This document shows, piece after piece, positions 54,310 through 63,838 of a stretch of 64,000 nucleotides of DNA. Location: the NCBI GenBank assembly GCA_964612425.1, contig CAZTDX010000007.1, positions 1-64,000 on the forward strand, in the 5' to 3' direction. Numbering within the stretch: the stretch's first letter is position 1; each line of letters begins with the position of its first letter. The translations under genes were made by a program, and so were the position numbers. The notes under the pieces are model-generated. The model had not been told where the DNA came from and ran no database searches. It worked only from the letters and a program-made list of their open reading frames with translations. This stretch comes from CAUJGP01 sp964612425. GTDB lineage: Bacteria; Bdellovibrionota; Bdellovibrionia; Bdellovibrionales; Bdellovibrionaceae.

Positions 54310-54854
54310 ATTTTTCTCCTTTGGTTTTTAATTTCCTCTTCTCTTTCAGTTCCACAGACAATCCATTTCTTTGAAGTTTTATTGGTTCTTTCAACTTGGC
54401 TGGCAAATCCAATTTCAATATACTTTAATTTTTTAAGATCTGATGTTTTCACAAACTCTACGGCCCAGCGCTCATATTTTCCTGTGGCCTGGTCATAGTT
54501 CTTATCATTGAATCTATAGTGAAGCATACGATCATTGGTAATACTCATTTGGTGCGCCTGAGAGTTTGAAAACTCTGGAATAAAAAATGAAATATATCTT
54601 TCAAATCCTTCTTTATCTACTATAAGGAGGTCACCAATGGTATTTTTGCGTGTTTCAGGGTCTGTGCCATTGAGATTACAAACCTGAAGTTCAACATAAC
54701 AACTTCCAAGTTGGAAGCGTCCTTGAACCTCTTCCAAGAATTCTAACATCTTAAGTCCATTTTTATGGGATAAAATATGGTTCGGGCAATTACCAAACCC
54801 AGCAAAAATCTTGGGGGTAAAGAATAAAATATATGTGAGAAGTAATTTTTTCAT
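54306..54854 (-). CDS. Exported protein of unknown function (operon gene 1)
   Basis: A 182-residue protein with a signal peptide (MKKLLLTYILFFTPKIFAG) and Cys in GNCPNH, GSCYVEL, QVCNLNG and WIVCGTE, enough for two disulphides. The C-terminus is strongly charged (REEEIKNQRRKI). No family is recognised. It is the first gene of the operon, behind a sigma-54-like promoter, with AAGGA five bases before ATG 54854. Confidence 0.65.
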   Translation of the reverse strand: MKKLLLTYILFFTPKIFAGFGNCPNHILSHKNGLKMLEFLEEVQGRFQLGSCYVELQVCNLNGTDPETRKNTIGDLLIVDKEGFERYISFFIPEFSNSQAHQMSITNDRMLHYRFNDKNYDQATGKYERWAVEFVKTSDLKKLKYIEIGFASQVERTNKTSKKWIVCGTEREEEIKNQRRKI

Positions 54855-54890
54855 AGAAATCCTTTGCCATTTAAGGCAAAGGACTCCTTG

Positions 54891-54907
54891 GCAAATATAA
54901 TGCCAAC
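54891..54907 (-). promoter_or_regulatory. Sigma-54-type promoter of the six-gene secreted operon
   Basis: On the minus strand TTGGCATTATATTTGCC has GG at -24 and GC at -12 with exactly ten bases between, matching the core of YTGGCACGRNNNTTGCW at 11 of 14 defined positions. Transcription would begin near 54880, about 26 bases before the first start codon. A TTTGCC/GGCAAA inverted repeat lies between (54864-54881). Only RpoN with an enhancer-binding activator would use it; no such activator is in the window. Confidence 0.55.
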
Positions 54908-54992
54908 TTTAAAGCTCATAAAATTATTAATAATTAAATAAACTAGTAATAGTCTTAAAATTGAAATTAAGAGTCTTAAAAAGAGGATTCAA

Positions 54993-55586
54993 TTATTTTA
55001 ACTGATCATCAATAAGTTTTTTAAATTCTTCAAAGGGTTGGGCGCCAACTAAGAGTTTATTTCCGATAAGAAAGGAGGGCGTTCCTTTTATACTTAGTTG
55101 ATAAGCTAACTGCTTGTCTCTTTCTAGCATTGATTTTACAATGGCACCTTCAGCATCCCTCTTTAGTTGATCAATATTCAGCTCAAACTTTTTAGCAAGC
55201 TCATCAAGAAAGCCTATGCCTTCTGAAGAGAGGCGATTTTGGTTTACAAAGACCTGCTTTTGCCACAGATAGGCAAGGTCGGGCCGCTGTAAGTAAACAG
55301 CGGCGAAATATTTAGCAGCAACTCCACTTGATTTATGAAATTCCAGGGGAAAATTTCTAAAAATGATTCTTACTTTTCCAGGATAACGTTTTATCACCTC
55401 CTCGATGGACATTGAACCTTTTTCACAATAGGGGCATTCAAAATCTGAAAACTCTTGAATCGTGACTTCTGCCTCTGCTGGGCCAGCAATAATTATATGT
55501 GGACTTTCAGCATAGGCACCTTGTGAAAGGCTCATCGCCATTCCCATCACTACAGTAAGAATTGATGCTAATTTTCTTATAAACAT
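54993..55586 (-). CDS. DsbA-family thiol oxidoreductase, exported
   Basis: A 197-residue thioredoxin-fold protein with a signal peptide (LTVVMGMAMSLSQGAYA) and a CPYC active site in FSDFECPYCEKGS, near residue 50. The cis-Pro loop is IKGTPSFLIG, and the helical insertion lies between. The layout fits BdbD/DsbA-type oxidases that introduce disulphides in the periplasm. It stands between the Cys-rich secreted operon and the two-component system on the same strand, which suggests it helps fold those proteins; the 138-base gap means a separate promoter is possible. Confidence 0.87.
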   Translation of the reverse strand: MFIRKLASILTVVMGMAMSLSQGAYAESPHIIIAGPAEAEVTIQEFSDFECPYCEKGSMSIEEVIKRYPGKVRIIFRNFPLEFHKSSGVAAKYFAAVYLQRPDLAYLWQKQVFVNQNRLSSEGIGFLDELAKKFELNIDQLKRDAEGAIVKSMLERDKQLAYQLSIKGTPSFLIGNKLLVGAQPFEEFKKLIDDQLK

Positions 55587-55683
55587 AAAAGCTCCTTTTA
55601 AAATGTGCTAAGTGAATCTTAGGCACTTTAAAAAAGTTAACACGAAGCTTTTTTGTTGATGTTAACTACAAGTTATTTATATG

Positions 55684-56367
55684 TTAATTATTTATGAATA
55701 AACGGTAGCCCACATTTCGAATTGTTTCGATAAGATCATCTCGGGTCTTTTGTCTTATTTGTAAAATATGAGTATCTACGGTTCGTGTGGTAGGAAAAAT
55801 ATCATAACCCCAAACCTTATTAAGAATTTCATCCCGAGAAAAAACTTTATGAGGCGATTGCGCAAGGAGCTTTAATAAATCAAATTCCTTTTTGGTTAAA
55901 TCAATTTTTTGATTTTGATAAAAAGCTTCAAAGGTCTCTGAATTCAGACAGAGATCACCTAGCCTTAATTCCATCTCATTCGTTGAGTCTCGCTCAACTT
56001 GATTTAGTGATTGCGTTCGAAGCTGAACTCGCACTCGGGCAAGAAACTCTCTTATTTCAAAGGGCTTTGTAATATAGTCGTTAGCACCCATTTCAAGCCC
56101 TAAAACTTTGTCAACAAGTTCCACTCTCGCTGTTAAGAAAATAATTGGAACTCGAGGATTTTGTGCTCTAATGACTTTTAGTAAATCAATCCCTTGTCCA
56201 TCGGTGAGCATCCAATCAAGCACAATGAGATCAAACTTTTCATTGAGACAGGAGAGTCCTTCTTTAAAAGATTTCGCAGAGACTACGCCATAACCTTCAT
56301 TTTTCAGAGCCTCACACAGCGCTCGATTAAAATTTAGATCATCATCGACCAATAAAATTTGACTCAT
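55684..56367 (-). CDS. OmpR/PhoB-family response regulator
   Basis: A 227-residue transcription regulator. The receiver domain has the acidic pocket (VDDD), the phospho-acceptor Asp in LIVLDWMLTDG, Thr in IFLTAR and Lys in YITKPFEI. The C-terminal winged-helix domain has LTKEFDLLKLLAQSP and VDTHILQIRQK. ATG 56367 is preferred; GTG 56373 is possible. It lies ten bases after the histidine-kinase gene and is presumably phosphorylated by it. Confidence 0.94.
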   Translation of the reverse strand: MSQILLVDDDLNFNRALCEALKNEGYGVVSAKSFKEGLSCLNEKFDLIVLDWMLTDGQGIDLLKVIRAQNPRVPIIFLTARVELVDKVLGLEMGANDYITKPFEIREFLARVRVQLRTQSLNQVERDSTNEMELRLGDLCLNSETFEAFYQNQKIDLTKKEFDLLKLLAQSPHKVFSRDEILNKVWGYDIFPTTRTVDTHILQIRQKTRDDLIETIRNVGYRLFINN

Positions 56368-56377
56368 AATCACTCTT

Positions 56378-58065
56378 TCAGCTCTTAGATTCTAGTAATT
56401 TTAATTTAAACGTGGTTGGCGCTTGATTGAACTCCAGCGCGTAACCCCATTCTTTAATTAAATTCATTGTTATATTGAGACCAAGCCCCATTCCTTTACT
56501 TTTACTACTTTTAGAAAATGCTCCTGTCATTTCTTCAAGACTTTTAAATTCGCACAACCCATGGTCTTGAACAAAAATAGATAAAATACCTCCCTCGTCG
56601 CTGACCCCTAAAGTAATGGGAGTTGCTCCGTGTTGATAAGCATTCTCTAAAAAATTATTTATAATATACCTTAACCAAAATAAATCTGTATATAAAGATT
56701 GATCTGTTCGCAAAAGAGAGCCATTGATCTTTGGACTTTCTTGGTGTTTCTCATTAAACTCATAAGCAAGATCAGTGATCCAATGATTAATTGAAGGAAT
56801 TAATTTTTTTTGAAAAGGAATTTGTTTATTTTCAGCTTGTAGATAAACTCGAGTAACTTCGATAATTCGTTGGAGCCTATAAGACTCGCTCTCAATAATG
56901 GTTAGATCTTCAATGAGTCTCTTTTGGCTTAATTCGCTACTGTTCACAATCTTCTTCATTTGATCTAGTACTAACAATTGAGTTGCCACCGGAGTTCTAA
57001 ACTCATGAGACAGCAACTGGAGTGATAACTTTTTTATTTCTAATTCTTTTTTTCTTTCAGATCTTCGCATCCAAAATATAAAAATTATACCCAAGAACAG
57101 AAGTAGCACTAAACAAAAGAGCACTTGAGAATACCGATATAAAAAATTGAGTTTATGGTTGGAGTTATAGATCCAACAATAACGACCAAGAGCCGCTAAA
57201 CAAGAACCATGATCATTGGTAACTAAATCGTATAGTGATTTACTGAGATAACTCTGAAAATCACTCCGTTGGTAGACCCAATAACTTAAAGGTGAAAAAC
57301 CATACAGGTCTTCATTTTTAATAAAAAGTCCCGCACTGGTATAAACAACAGGTAAAGCTTTAATCAGCTCGCCGATTTCTTCTTCGGAAAGCTGAGAAAG
57401 AGTTTCATAGGTTTGGTTTTTAATTTTAAACTGCTTCAAAATTATCTTTAACTCTGAGACCTTAAAGTAAGATAAATGTCGAGTAACCCAAGTTTCGGAA
57501 TTGTAAGGACTATACCCGCTTTGTAGTAAAAGCATAGCATAACTCATGCCACTTTGTTTTTGAATCAGTGGTTTCATCTCTAAAAAATTAGAAGGTAAAT
57601 TTTTTGTTAACTCAAATTGACTCCATAACTTATCTTTATTTAGATGCGACTCACTGAGGTGATCTGAATTTTGCTGAGACAAGATATCTTGAACAGCATT
57701 ATCTCCTAATTGACATTGCTGATCTTGTCTTTTTACAATGTCTTGATTGTCCAAATTTGTTCCGCAACGAGGGCCACGTTCATACTCTCTGAATTCTTTA
57801 AAGTTTAAAAGTGGATGCAGCACTTGAAACTGAAACTGGTGCCCATACAATTCAGAAAAATTAATTTCAAGGTGAGGCTTAAATTTCGACTGAAATTGAT
57901 TGAGAAAATGGGCTAGCTCTGAGGGTTTCGGTCTTGGTAGAAATAAGTCTGTGAGAAACTGTCCAGAATTGATGAAAAAGTCGATGCTATTATCGCTAAA
58001 ACTAAAATAAAGACTGTCAGGTAGGAAGAGGCTTTATTAAATGGTATCGGTATCTTAACAATCAT
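56378..58065 (-). pseudogene. Sensor histidine kinase gene with a frameshift in a T5 run
   Basis: The main frame ending at 56378 encodes a full kinase: periplasmic sensor, membrane helix (VLFCLVLLLFLGIIFIFW), H-box LLSHEFRTPVATQ, N-box NNFLENAYQHGA and G-box SKGMGLGLNITM. It has no proper start: upstream it stays open to about 58035 with no ATG. The first codons are in another frame from ATG 58065 (MIVKIPIPFNKASSYLTVFI, a membrane segment). The frames meet at a T5 run (A at 57975-57979 on the plus strand); one extra T would join them into about 562 residues. The sensor may be VxrA/DUF3404-like, unproven. Confidence 0.8.
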
Positions 58066-58346
58066 TTTTAGACTTATCCTCTGTAGTTCTTTACATCCTT
58101 TATCATAAACGTTATTGGAATCTGTTTGTCAGGTGAATATTAAAATAAAGTTAAGTGTAGGCAAAATAAGTCCGTTGATTCCTCCTTCTAGAGAATGATG
58201 CTATAAGTTAAAAATCAATGAGACGGTCAAACTTAAGTGCTTTGGCCCAAGGCTGTGGTTAACCAACAAGCTTTTTTAATTTGTCATACCTTAAACTGTG
58301 AGATAGTTTTTTAAAAAAATTATCCATTTCCACAAAGGTACACAAA

Positions 58347-59699
58347 ATGAATTATTTTCTTAAAATGTTTTGCACTCTCCTTATCCCCTTTTTAACGTTC
58401 TTTGAACCCATCCTTGCGTATTCTCAAACCAGCGACCCTTTAGTCACAACACTAAGAACTTCCTATCAAACTATCTTTACTCACTTGCTTCGACGAGATA
58501 TTGATCCTGGGGCCGTCATCGCTTCTCCTTCCCAAGACAAGCCCAATTACTTTTATCACTGGGTTCGTGATGCTGGTTTAACCATGCTCGAAATGGTAGA
58601 GCTGTACCAATTACCGCTCCCCGCGGAGAGAAAAGAATTTATAGAAAGTTTAATTCAAAATTGGATTAATTTTGAATTAAGAAATCAAAAAACTGCTCTG
58701 GCTCATTCTAATTTAGGAGAACCCATCTTTACCGTCGATGGTGCTATCTATCCCTACCCCTGGGGTCGACCTCAAAACGACGGCCCCGCTATTAGAGCCC
58801 TGGCGATGACTCGCTATGCGATGGAACTTATCAAACAAAACAGAAAAACAGAGGCCAAGCGCCTCTATAGTCCAGAACTCCCTGCCGAGTCTCCGATCAA
58901 GCGCGATCTTGAGTACGTCAGTGTTCACTGGCAGGATCCCAATTTTGATTTGTGGGAAGAAGTTAATGGTGATCATTTTTTTACACGCATGGCTCAGCGA
59001 GCAGCCCTAATCGAAGGAGCAAAACTTGCTCTACAACTTCAAGATCCACTGGCAGCTGATTATTACACTCAAAAATCTCATTTGATCGAAGAGCAAATTC
59101 TCAATCATTTTAATTCAAAAAAAAATTATATTGTCCCAACCCTCAATATTATCGGTGATAATAAAAATAAAATTTCTGAATTAGATAGTTCTGTTATTTT
59201 AGCAATACTGTATTTCACAACCGATGATGGTTTTATCTCTGTCGATCAACCGTTCGTGGAAAGCACTGCTCAAAAACTTGAAGAAACCTTCACAAGTTTA
59301 TACCGCATTAACTCCTTCAATTACACCCATGATGATTCTTTAGCTCCTGCTATGGGCCGCTACCCCGAAGACGTCTATGATGGAGTTGGTTTTTCGGAAG
59401 GAAACCCGTGGTTTATCGCCACCAATGCTTTTGCTGAGTACTATTGTTTAAGAGCAGCAAAAGAGCCCAGTGAGAGTCGGGCCAAAATTTTGAGAGAAAG
59501 AGCAAATAGTTTTTTACAGCGAACTCTCTTGCATGCCTCAAGAGACGGCCATATGTCGGAGCAATTCCATCGATACAGTGGATACATGCAAGGAGCAAAA
59601 GATTTGACCTGGAGCTATGTTAGTTTTATTCGAGCTTATAGAAGCTGTTCATCAACAACTCACTTTTCTGACGTTGTCATGAAATCTATTTTGAAGTGA
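58347..59699 (+). CDS. GH15 glucoamylase, exported
   Basis: A 450-residue family GH15 enzyme that releases glucose from non-reducing ends of starch or glycogen. A signal peptide (LLIPFLTFFEPILAYSQ) sends it out of the cytoplasm. GH15 marks: FYHWVRDAGLTMLEMVELY near residue 70, PWGRPQNDGPAIRALAMTRY near 140, GNPWFIATNAFAEYY and MSEQFHRYSGYMQGAKDLTW near the end, with acidic catalytic residues expected in those loops. It lies 57 bases before the PTS permease, suggesting one pathway: cut alpha-glucan, then import glucose. Confidence 0.93.
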   Translation: MNYFLKMFCTLLIPFLTFFEPILAYSQTSDPLVTTLRTSYQTIFTHLLRRDIDPGAVIASPSQDKPNYFYHWVRDAGLTMLEMVELYQLPLPAERKEFIESLIQNWINFELRNQKTALAHSNLGEPIFTVDGAIYPYPWGRPQNDGPAIRALAMTRYAMELIKQNRKTEAKRLYSPELPAESPIKRDLEYVSVHWQDPNFDLWEEVNGDHFFTRMAQRAALIEGAKLALQLQDPLAADYYTQKSHLIEEQILNHFNSKKNYIVPTLNIIGDNKNKISELDSSVILAILYFTTDDGFISVDQPFVESTAQKLEETFTSLYRINSFNYTHDDSLAPAMGRYPEDVYDGVGFSEGNPWFIATNAFAEYYCLRAAKEPSESRAKILRERANSFLQRTLLHASRDGHMSEQFHRYSGYMQGAKDLTWSYVSFIRAYRSCSSTTHFSDVVMKSILK

Positions 59700-59756
59700 G
59701 AGTAAATAAAATATATTGGTTATTGAAACAAGGTTAGAACTAAGAGGGATAATATA

Positions 59757-61778
59757 ATGGATAAAAAGATGGATCAAACCCAAGAAACAATGGCGAAAAA
59801 AAATACCACTGCCCTTCGATCACTTTTCAATTTTCAACATTTGCAAGCTCTTGGACAATCCCTGATGCTTCCAGTGTCCGTTTTACCGGGAGCGGGACTC
59901 ATTGTGGCGCTAGGACGTTATTTGCAAATGAAATATCCTACACTTGGAAATATATTTTATCATTCAGGGATTGCGATCTTTGAACAGCTTCCCGTTATTT
60001 TTGCGATCGGAGTGGCCATTGGCTTTTCTGGTGGCGCAGGGGTTGCCGGCCTCTCTGCTGCAGCTGCCTACTTTACATTGATCAATCTTTTAAAAGTAAT
60101 GACAGAAGCTCGTCATCTCACCTTAGCCATCAACACGGGCGTGTTTGGTGGAATTTTAGTGGGACTCCTTGCTGCTTCCGTTTTTAAACGCTTTCACGAA
60201 ACACGACTTCATCCTGTTTTAGGATTTTTTTCTGGTAAACGTTTGGTCCCCATTCTTTCTATCTTTGGTGCCGTTGTCATTGGACTTGTACTTTCTTTTG
60301 TTTGGCCACCGATTCAAGAGGGCATTAATCACTTTGGATCACTAATGACTCAATCATCGCTAGGTCCGGCTTTTTATGCTGCTGGAAAAAGGCTCCTTAT
60401 TCCCGTAGGGCTCCATCACGTTTATTACCCTTCATTTTTGTTTGAGTTTGGAAATTATATCAATGCTGCGGGTGAAATTTTAAAAGGCGATTCTCCTCGC
60501 TATTTTGGTGGAGACCCCAGTGCGGGATTATTTATGGCCTCAGAATATCCGATCATGCTATTCGGGCTTCCAGCAGCGGCCCTGGCCATGGTTTTACGTG
60601 CAAAAGGAAACCAAAGAAAAGCGGTAGCGGGAGTGATGATCACAGCGGCTCTCACTTCCATCATCACTGGTATCACTGAGCCCATTGAATTTTCTTTTAT
60701 CTTTGTGGCCCCACTACTTTATGTTATTCACGTAGGATTAGCTTTTGTTTCTGGTTTATTAACTCAAATGTTTGATGTGCACCTGGGATATACTTTTTCA
60801 GCTTCACTGATTGACTATGTTCTTGGGTTTTTTAATCAAAAAAACTCGCTTCAACTTTGGCTTCTCATTGGGCCTATAATGAGTTTATTATATTTTAGTA
60901 GTTTTTATTATTTAATTCCTTTGTTTAACTTCAAAACACCGGGCCGCGAAGAAGATCTTGATACTTCAATAGATTCATCCATGCCGAGAGTTGAAATGAT
61001 TTTAGAAGCCCTGGGCGGTCATAAAAATATCCAATCCCTCGATGCTTGCATCACACGACTGCGCTTGCACTTAAATAATATTAATTTATTGAATGAGACA
61101 AAACTAAAATCCCTTGGTGCCAGCGGCGTGATGAAAACAAATAGTGGGAGTGCTCAAGTTGTCTTTGGAACCGAGTCAGAGTTTATTAAAGATGAACTTA
61201 AAAAACTCATCCAAGAGCAGAAGCTTCAAAATCCAATGAAGCTCTATAAAATTTCATCCCCCATGCAGGGTGAGCTTATCCCTTTAAATCAAATCCCAGA
61301 TCCAACCTTTGCAGAGGGAATGATGGGCCCCGGAGTGGGGATAGTCCCCACAGGCCACAGAGTGGTCGCACCCTTTGATGGAACGATCGTCACTCTTTTT
61401 CACACTCATCATGCTCTTGGAATTGAAAGTAATGATTTGATCCAAGGACAAAAGCTAGAAATGCTGATTCATATTGGTATTGATACTGTTAATCTTAAAG
61501 GAGAGGGTTTTAAAGCTTTTGTTCAGCAAGGGGACTTAGTTAAAAAAGGACAACTGCTATTAGAATTTGATTCAGAGTTCATTACTCAGAGTGGAAAATC
61601 ACTTGTTACCCCTATTATCATTACCAATGCCGATGCCTTTAAAGAGCTTAAACTTGTGAGCGAAGGCCCTGTTAATGAACTCAATGATATTGGTTTTATT
61701 CAATCTATTTCATCAACAAATGCAAACCAAAATAAAAACTCAAGCCAAAACCAACATCAGGAAGGCGCCTCACTATGA
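59757..61778 (+). CDS. ptsG: Glucose-type PTS permease EIICBA
   Basis: A 673-residue sugar transporter that phosphorylates its substrate on entry. Domain order is EIIC (1-380; KRLLIPVGLHHVYYPSF and GITEPIEFSFIFVAP), EIIB (400-480; phospho-Cys431 in DACITRLRL) and EIIA (500-650; phospho-His572 in LIHIGIDTV), as in Bacillus PtsG. The EIIC loop resembles the glucose rather than the GlcNAc branch. With the glucoamylase gene upstream, glucose (or maltose) is the likely substrate. A basic N-terminal tail of 25 residues is extra. The next gene overlaps by four bases. Confidence 0.88.
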   Translation: MDKKMDQTQETMAKKNTTALRSLFNFQHLQALGQSLMLPVSVLPGAGLIVALGRYLQMKYPTLGNIFYHSGIAIFEQLPVIFAIGVAIGFSGGAGVAGLSAAAAYFTLINLLKVMTEARHLTLAINTGVFGGILVGLLAASVFKRFHETRLHPVLGFFSGKRLVPILSIFGAVVIGLVLSFVWPPIQEGINHFGSLMTQSSLGPAFYAAGKRLLIPVGLHHVYYPSFLFEFGNYINAAGEILKGDSPRYFGGDPSAGLFMASEYPIMLFGLPAAALAMVLRAKGNQRKAVAGVMITAALTSIITGITEPIEFSFIFVAPLLYVIHVGLAFVSGLLTQMFDVHLGYTFSASLIDYVLGFFNQKNSLQLWLLIGPIMSLLYFSSFYYLIPLFNFKTPGREEDLDTSIDSSMPRVEMILEALGGHKNIQSLDACITRLRLHLNNINLLNETKLKSLGASGVMKTNSGSAQVVFGTESEFIKDELKKLIQEQKLQNPMKLYKISSPMQGELIPLNQIPDPTFAEGMMGPGVGIVPTGHRVVAPFDGTIVTLFHTHHALGIESNDLIQGQKLEMLIHIGIDTVNLKGEGFKAFVQQGDLVKKGQLLLEFDSEFITQSGKSLVTPIIITNADAFKELKLVSEGPVNELNDIGFIQSISSTNANQNKNSSQNQHQEGASL

Positions 61779-62047
61779 ACACAACTTCTGAAATGACATT
61801 AACATTAAAATCAAAGGATGGCCTTCACGCCAGGCCCGCAGGAATTTTAGCAAAGCTCACTTCACAATACCAATCCAAAGTGGAATTCTCAGCCAACGGA
61901 GTCAGTAAAAATGCAAAGTCCATCATGAGCCTTATGAGTTTAGGATTAAAAGGGGGCGAATCCATTCTGGTAAAAGCCGAAGGCAGTGATGCAGTTGAAG
62001 CCATATTAGCCATCAAACAACTCTTTGAAACTGATTTTAAGGATTAG
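61775..62047 (+). CDS. ptsH: Phosphocarrier protein HPr
   Basis: A 90-residue phosphocarrier that passes phosphate from Enzyme I to EIIA. The active His18 is in KDGLHARPAGIL, and the regulatory-type Ser49 is in NAKSIMSLMSLG; three extra N-terminal residues shift numbering from the usual His15/Ser46. Its ATG overlaps the end of the EIICBA gene, and Enzyme I follows after 14 bases, so EIICBA-HPr-EI is one translationally tight operon. Confidence 0.96.
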   Translation: MNTTSEMTLTLKSKDGLHARPAGILAKLTSQYQSKVEFSANGVSKNAKSIMSLMSLGLKGGESILVKAEGSDAVEAILAIKQLFETDFKD

Positions 62048-62061
62048 AGTTAAGGACCTCA

Positions 62062-63819
62062 ATGCCACTCAATAATTCCACTTTAATTTTTACGGGCACT
62101 CCTATTCATGAGGGTTATGTTTCTGGCCCCTTTCATTTTGTGAAAGAAGAAACTATTGTTGTTTCTGAAGCCCCTTGCTTGGATACCGTCAGTGAAGTGA
62201 AACGTGTCAAAGCAGCTTTTCTAAAAGCAAAAGAGCAAATTGAGCAGTTGATCGAAAAGAAAAAAGCATCTTTATCCAGTGAAGAGTTAAAAATCTTTGA
62301 AGCTCATATCATGATGATCGATGATCCCGAATTTCAAGATCAAATTTTATTAAAAATATCTAATGAAAAATACCAAGCCATTCGGGCCGTATCTGTCGTC
62401 TCTCATGACTTTGCAACAATGCTCTCTGAAATACCTGATCCTCATTTAGCAGCGAGGAGCCAGGATATTAGAGATATTGCACAAAGAATTATGAAACTTT
62501 TAAGTCGAGATAATGATTCCTCCTCTCAAAATGACGTAAAGGCTCTTTCTACAAAAGGAATTTATTATTTTAAAGAGCTTACACCTTCCATGATTGCCGA
62601 ATTGGACTTAACAAAAGTCCAAGGAGTTCTCTCTGCGCAAAGTGGAACGACTTCTCACGCGGCGATCTTACTGCGCACCATGGAAATTCCATCTTTATTC
62701 GATATTAAATTGGACGCTTCTCTGAATGACTTGCAAAATTCCCTTACTCTGTTAGACGCCAAAAATGGAAAGTGTTTTATAAGCCCCGACTCAGAGCAAA
62801 TTAAAGCCTTTGAAGATCAAACTCATAGTTTTAATCGAGATAAAGAAGAATTATTTAAACTTAGAAATCAACCAGCAATCACCCAAGATGGCGTCGCAAT
62901 AAAACTTCATGCCAACATGAATAATCCCTCGGAGTTGGCGGCCATCGAAAAATATCACGCTGATGGCATTGGATTGTTTCGCACGGAGTTTTTATTCTTA
63001 GATCGCCACTCTCCTCCCACTGAAGAGGAGCAATTTGAAATCTATAAAAACACTTTGCAAGCGTTGAAAGGAAAAAAAGTCACCATTCGCACTGTGGATA
63101 TCGGTGGTGATAAAGTTATTCCCTACCTCCCGTTACCTAAAGAAGAGAATCCCTTTTTAGGTCTTCGAGGGCTTCGTTTAAGTTTAAAATATCCAGAACT
63201 TTTTCGCACTCAACTCAGAGCTTTGCTCCGCGCAAGCCCCTTTGGAAACCTATACATCATGTATCCGATGGTCACTCAACTCAATGAGTGGCAAAAAGCA
63301 CAAGAAATATTTCTTGAAGAAAAACAAAATCTTCTTCAGCAAGGGATAACGGTCTCCGAAACTATCCGCTCCGGTATTATGATTGAGGTTCCCTCTGCTG
63401 CTATAATGGCTGCGGACTTTGCCAAGCAAGTTGATTTTTTTAGTATCGGCACCAACGATCTAATTCAATACACTTGCGCCTGTGATCGCTTAAACTCTGA
63501 TGTAAAATCACTCTACACTCCCTATGAACCTTCTGTTTTAAGATTGATTAAGATGGTTGTTGATGCCGCAAAAAGAAATTCGATCGAGGTGTCTTTGTGT
63601 GGTGAAATGGGGGCCATGATCGACCTACTCCCCTTCTTGGTTGGCTGTGGGATGACGGAGTGGAGCATGGCTCCTCAGTCCTTACTCAAGATAAAAAAGA
63701 AAATTATTGCTAGTACCTATGAAGCTTGTGAACTTTTGACGAAGAAACTTCTGGAATGCACATCAGCTCAAGAAGTAGAAAGACTTATTCACCTCTATAC
63801 TACGGCCGTTCGAAAATAA
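62062..63819 (+). CDS. ptsI: PTS Enzyme I (phosphoenolpyruvate-protein phosphotransferase)
   Basis: Starts the PTS phosphate relay by taking phosphate from phosphoenolpyruvate. The 585-residue enzyme has phospho-His199 in QSGTTSHAAILLRTM, the PEP-binding GIGLFRTEFLFLDR, RTVDIGGDKVIPYL, and FSIGTNDLIQYTCACDR, and ends with CGEMGAM, the Cys loop. Length is normal. The region after the gene contains no clear terminator before the next, oppositely oriented gene. Confidence 0.97.
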   Translation: MPLNNSTLIFTGTPIHEGYVSGPFHFVKEETIVVSEAPCLDTVSEVKRVKAAFLKAKEQIEQLIEKKKASLSSEELKIFEAHIMMIDDPEFQDQILLKISNEKYQAIRAVSVVSHDFATMLSEIPDPHLAARSQDIRDIAQRIMKLLSRDNDSSSQNDVKALSTKGIYYFKELTPSMIAELDLTKVQGVLSAQSGTTSHAAILLRTMEIPSLFDIKLDASLNDLQNSLTLLDAKNGKCFISPDSEQIKAFEDQTHSFNRDKEELFKLRNQPAITQDGVAIKLHANMNNPSELAAIEKYHADGIGLFRTEFLFLDRHSPPTEEEQFEIYKNTLQALKGKKVTIRTVDIGGDKVIPYLPLPKEENPFLGLRGLRLSLKYPELFRTQLRALLRASPFGNLYIMYPMVTQLNEWQKAQEIFLEEKQNLLQQGITVSETIRSGIMIEVPSAAIMAADFAKQVDFFSIGTNDLIQYTCACDRLNSDVKSLYTPYEPSVLRLIKMVVDAAKRNSIEVSLCGEMGAMIDLLPFLVGCGMTEWSMAPQSLLKIKKKIIASTYEACELLTKKLLECTSAQEVERLIHLYTTAVRK

Positions 63820-63838
63820 CTCGATTCATCTGAACAGT

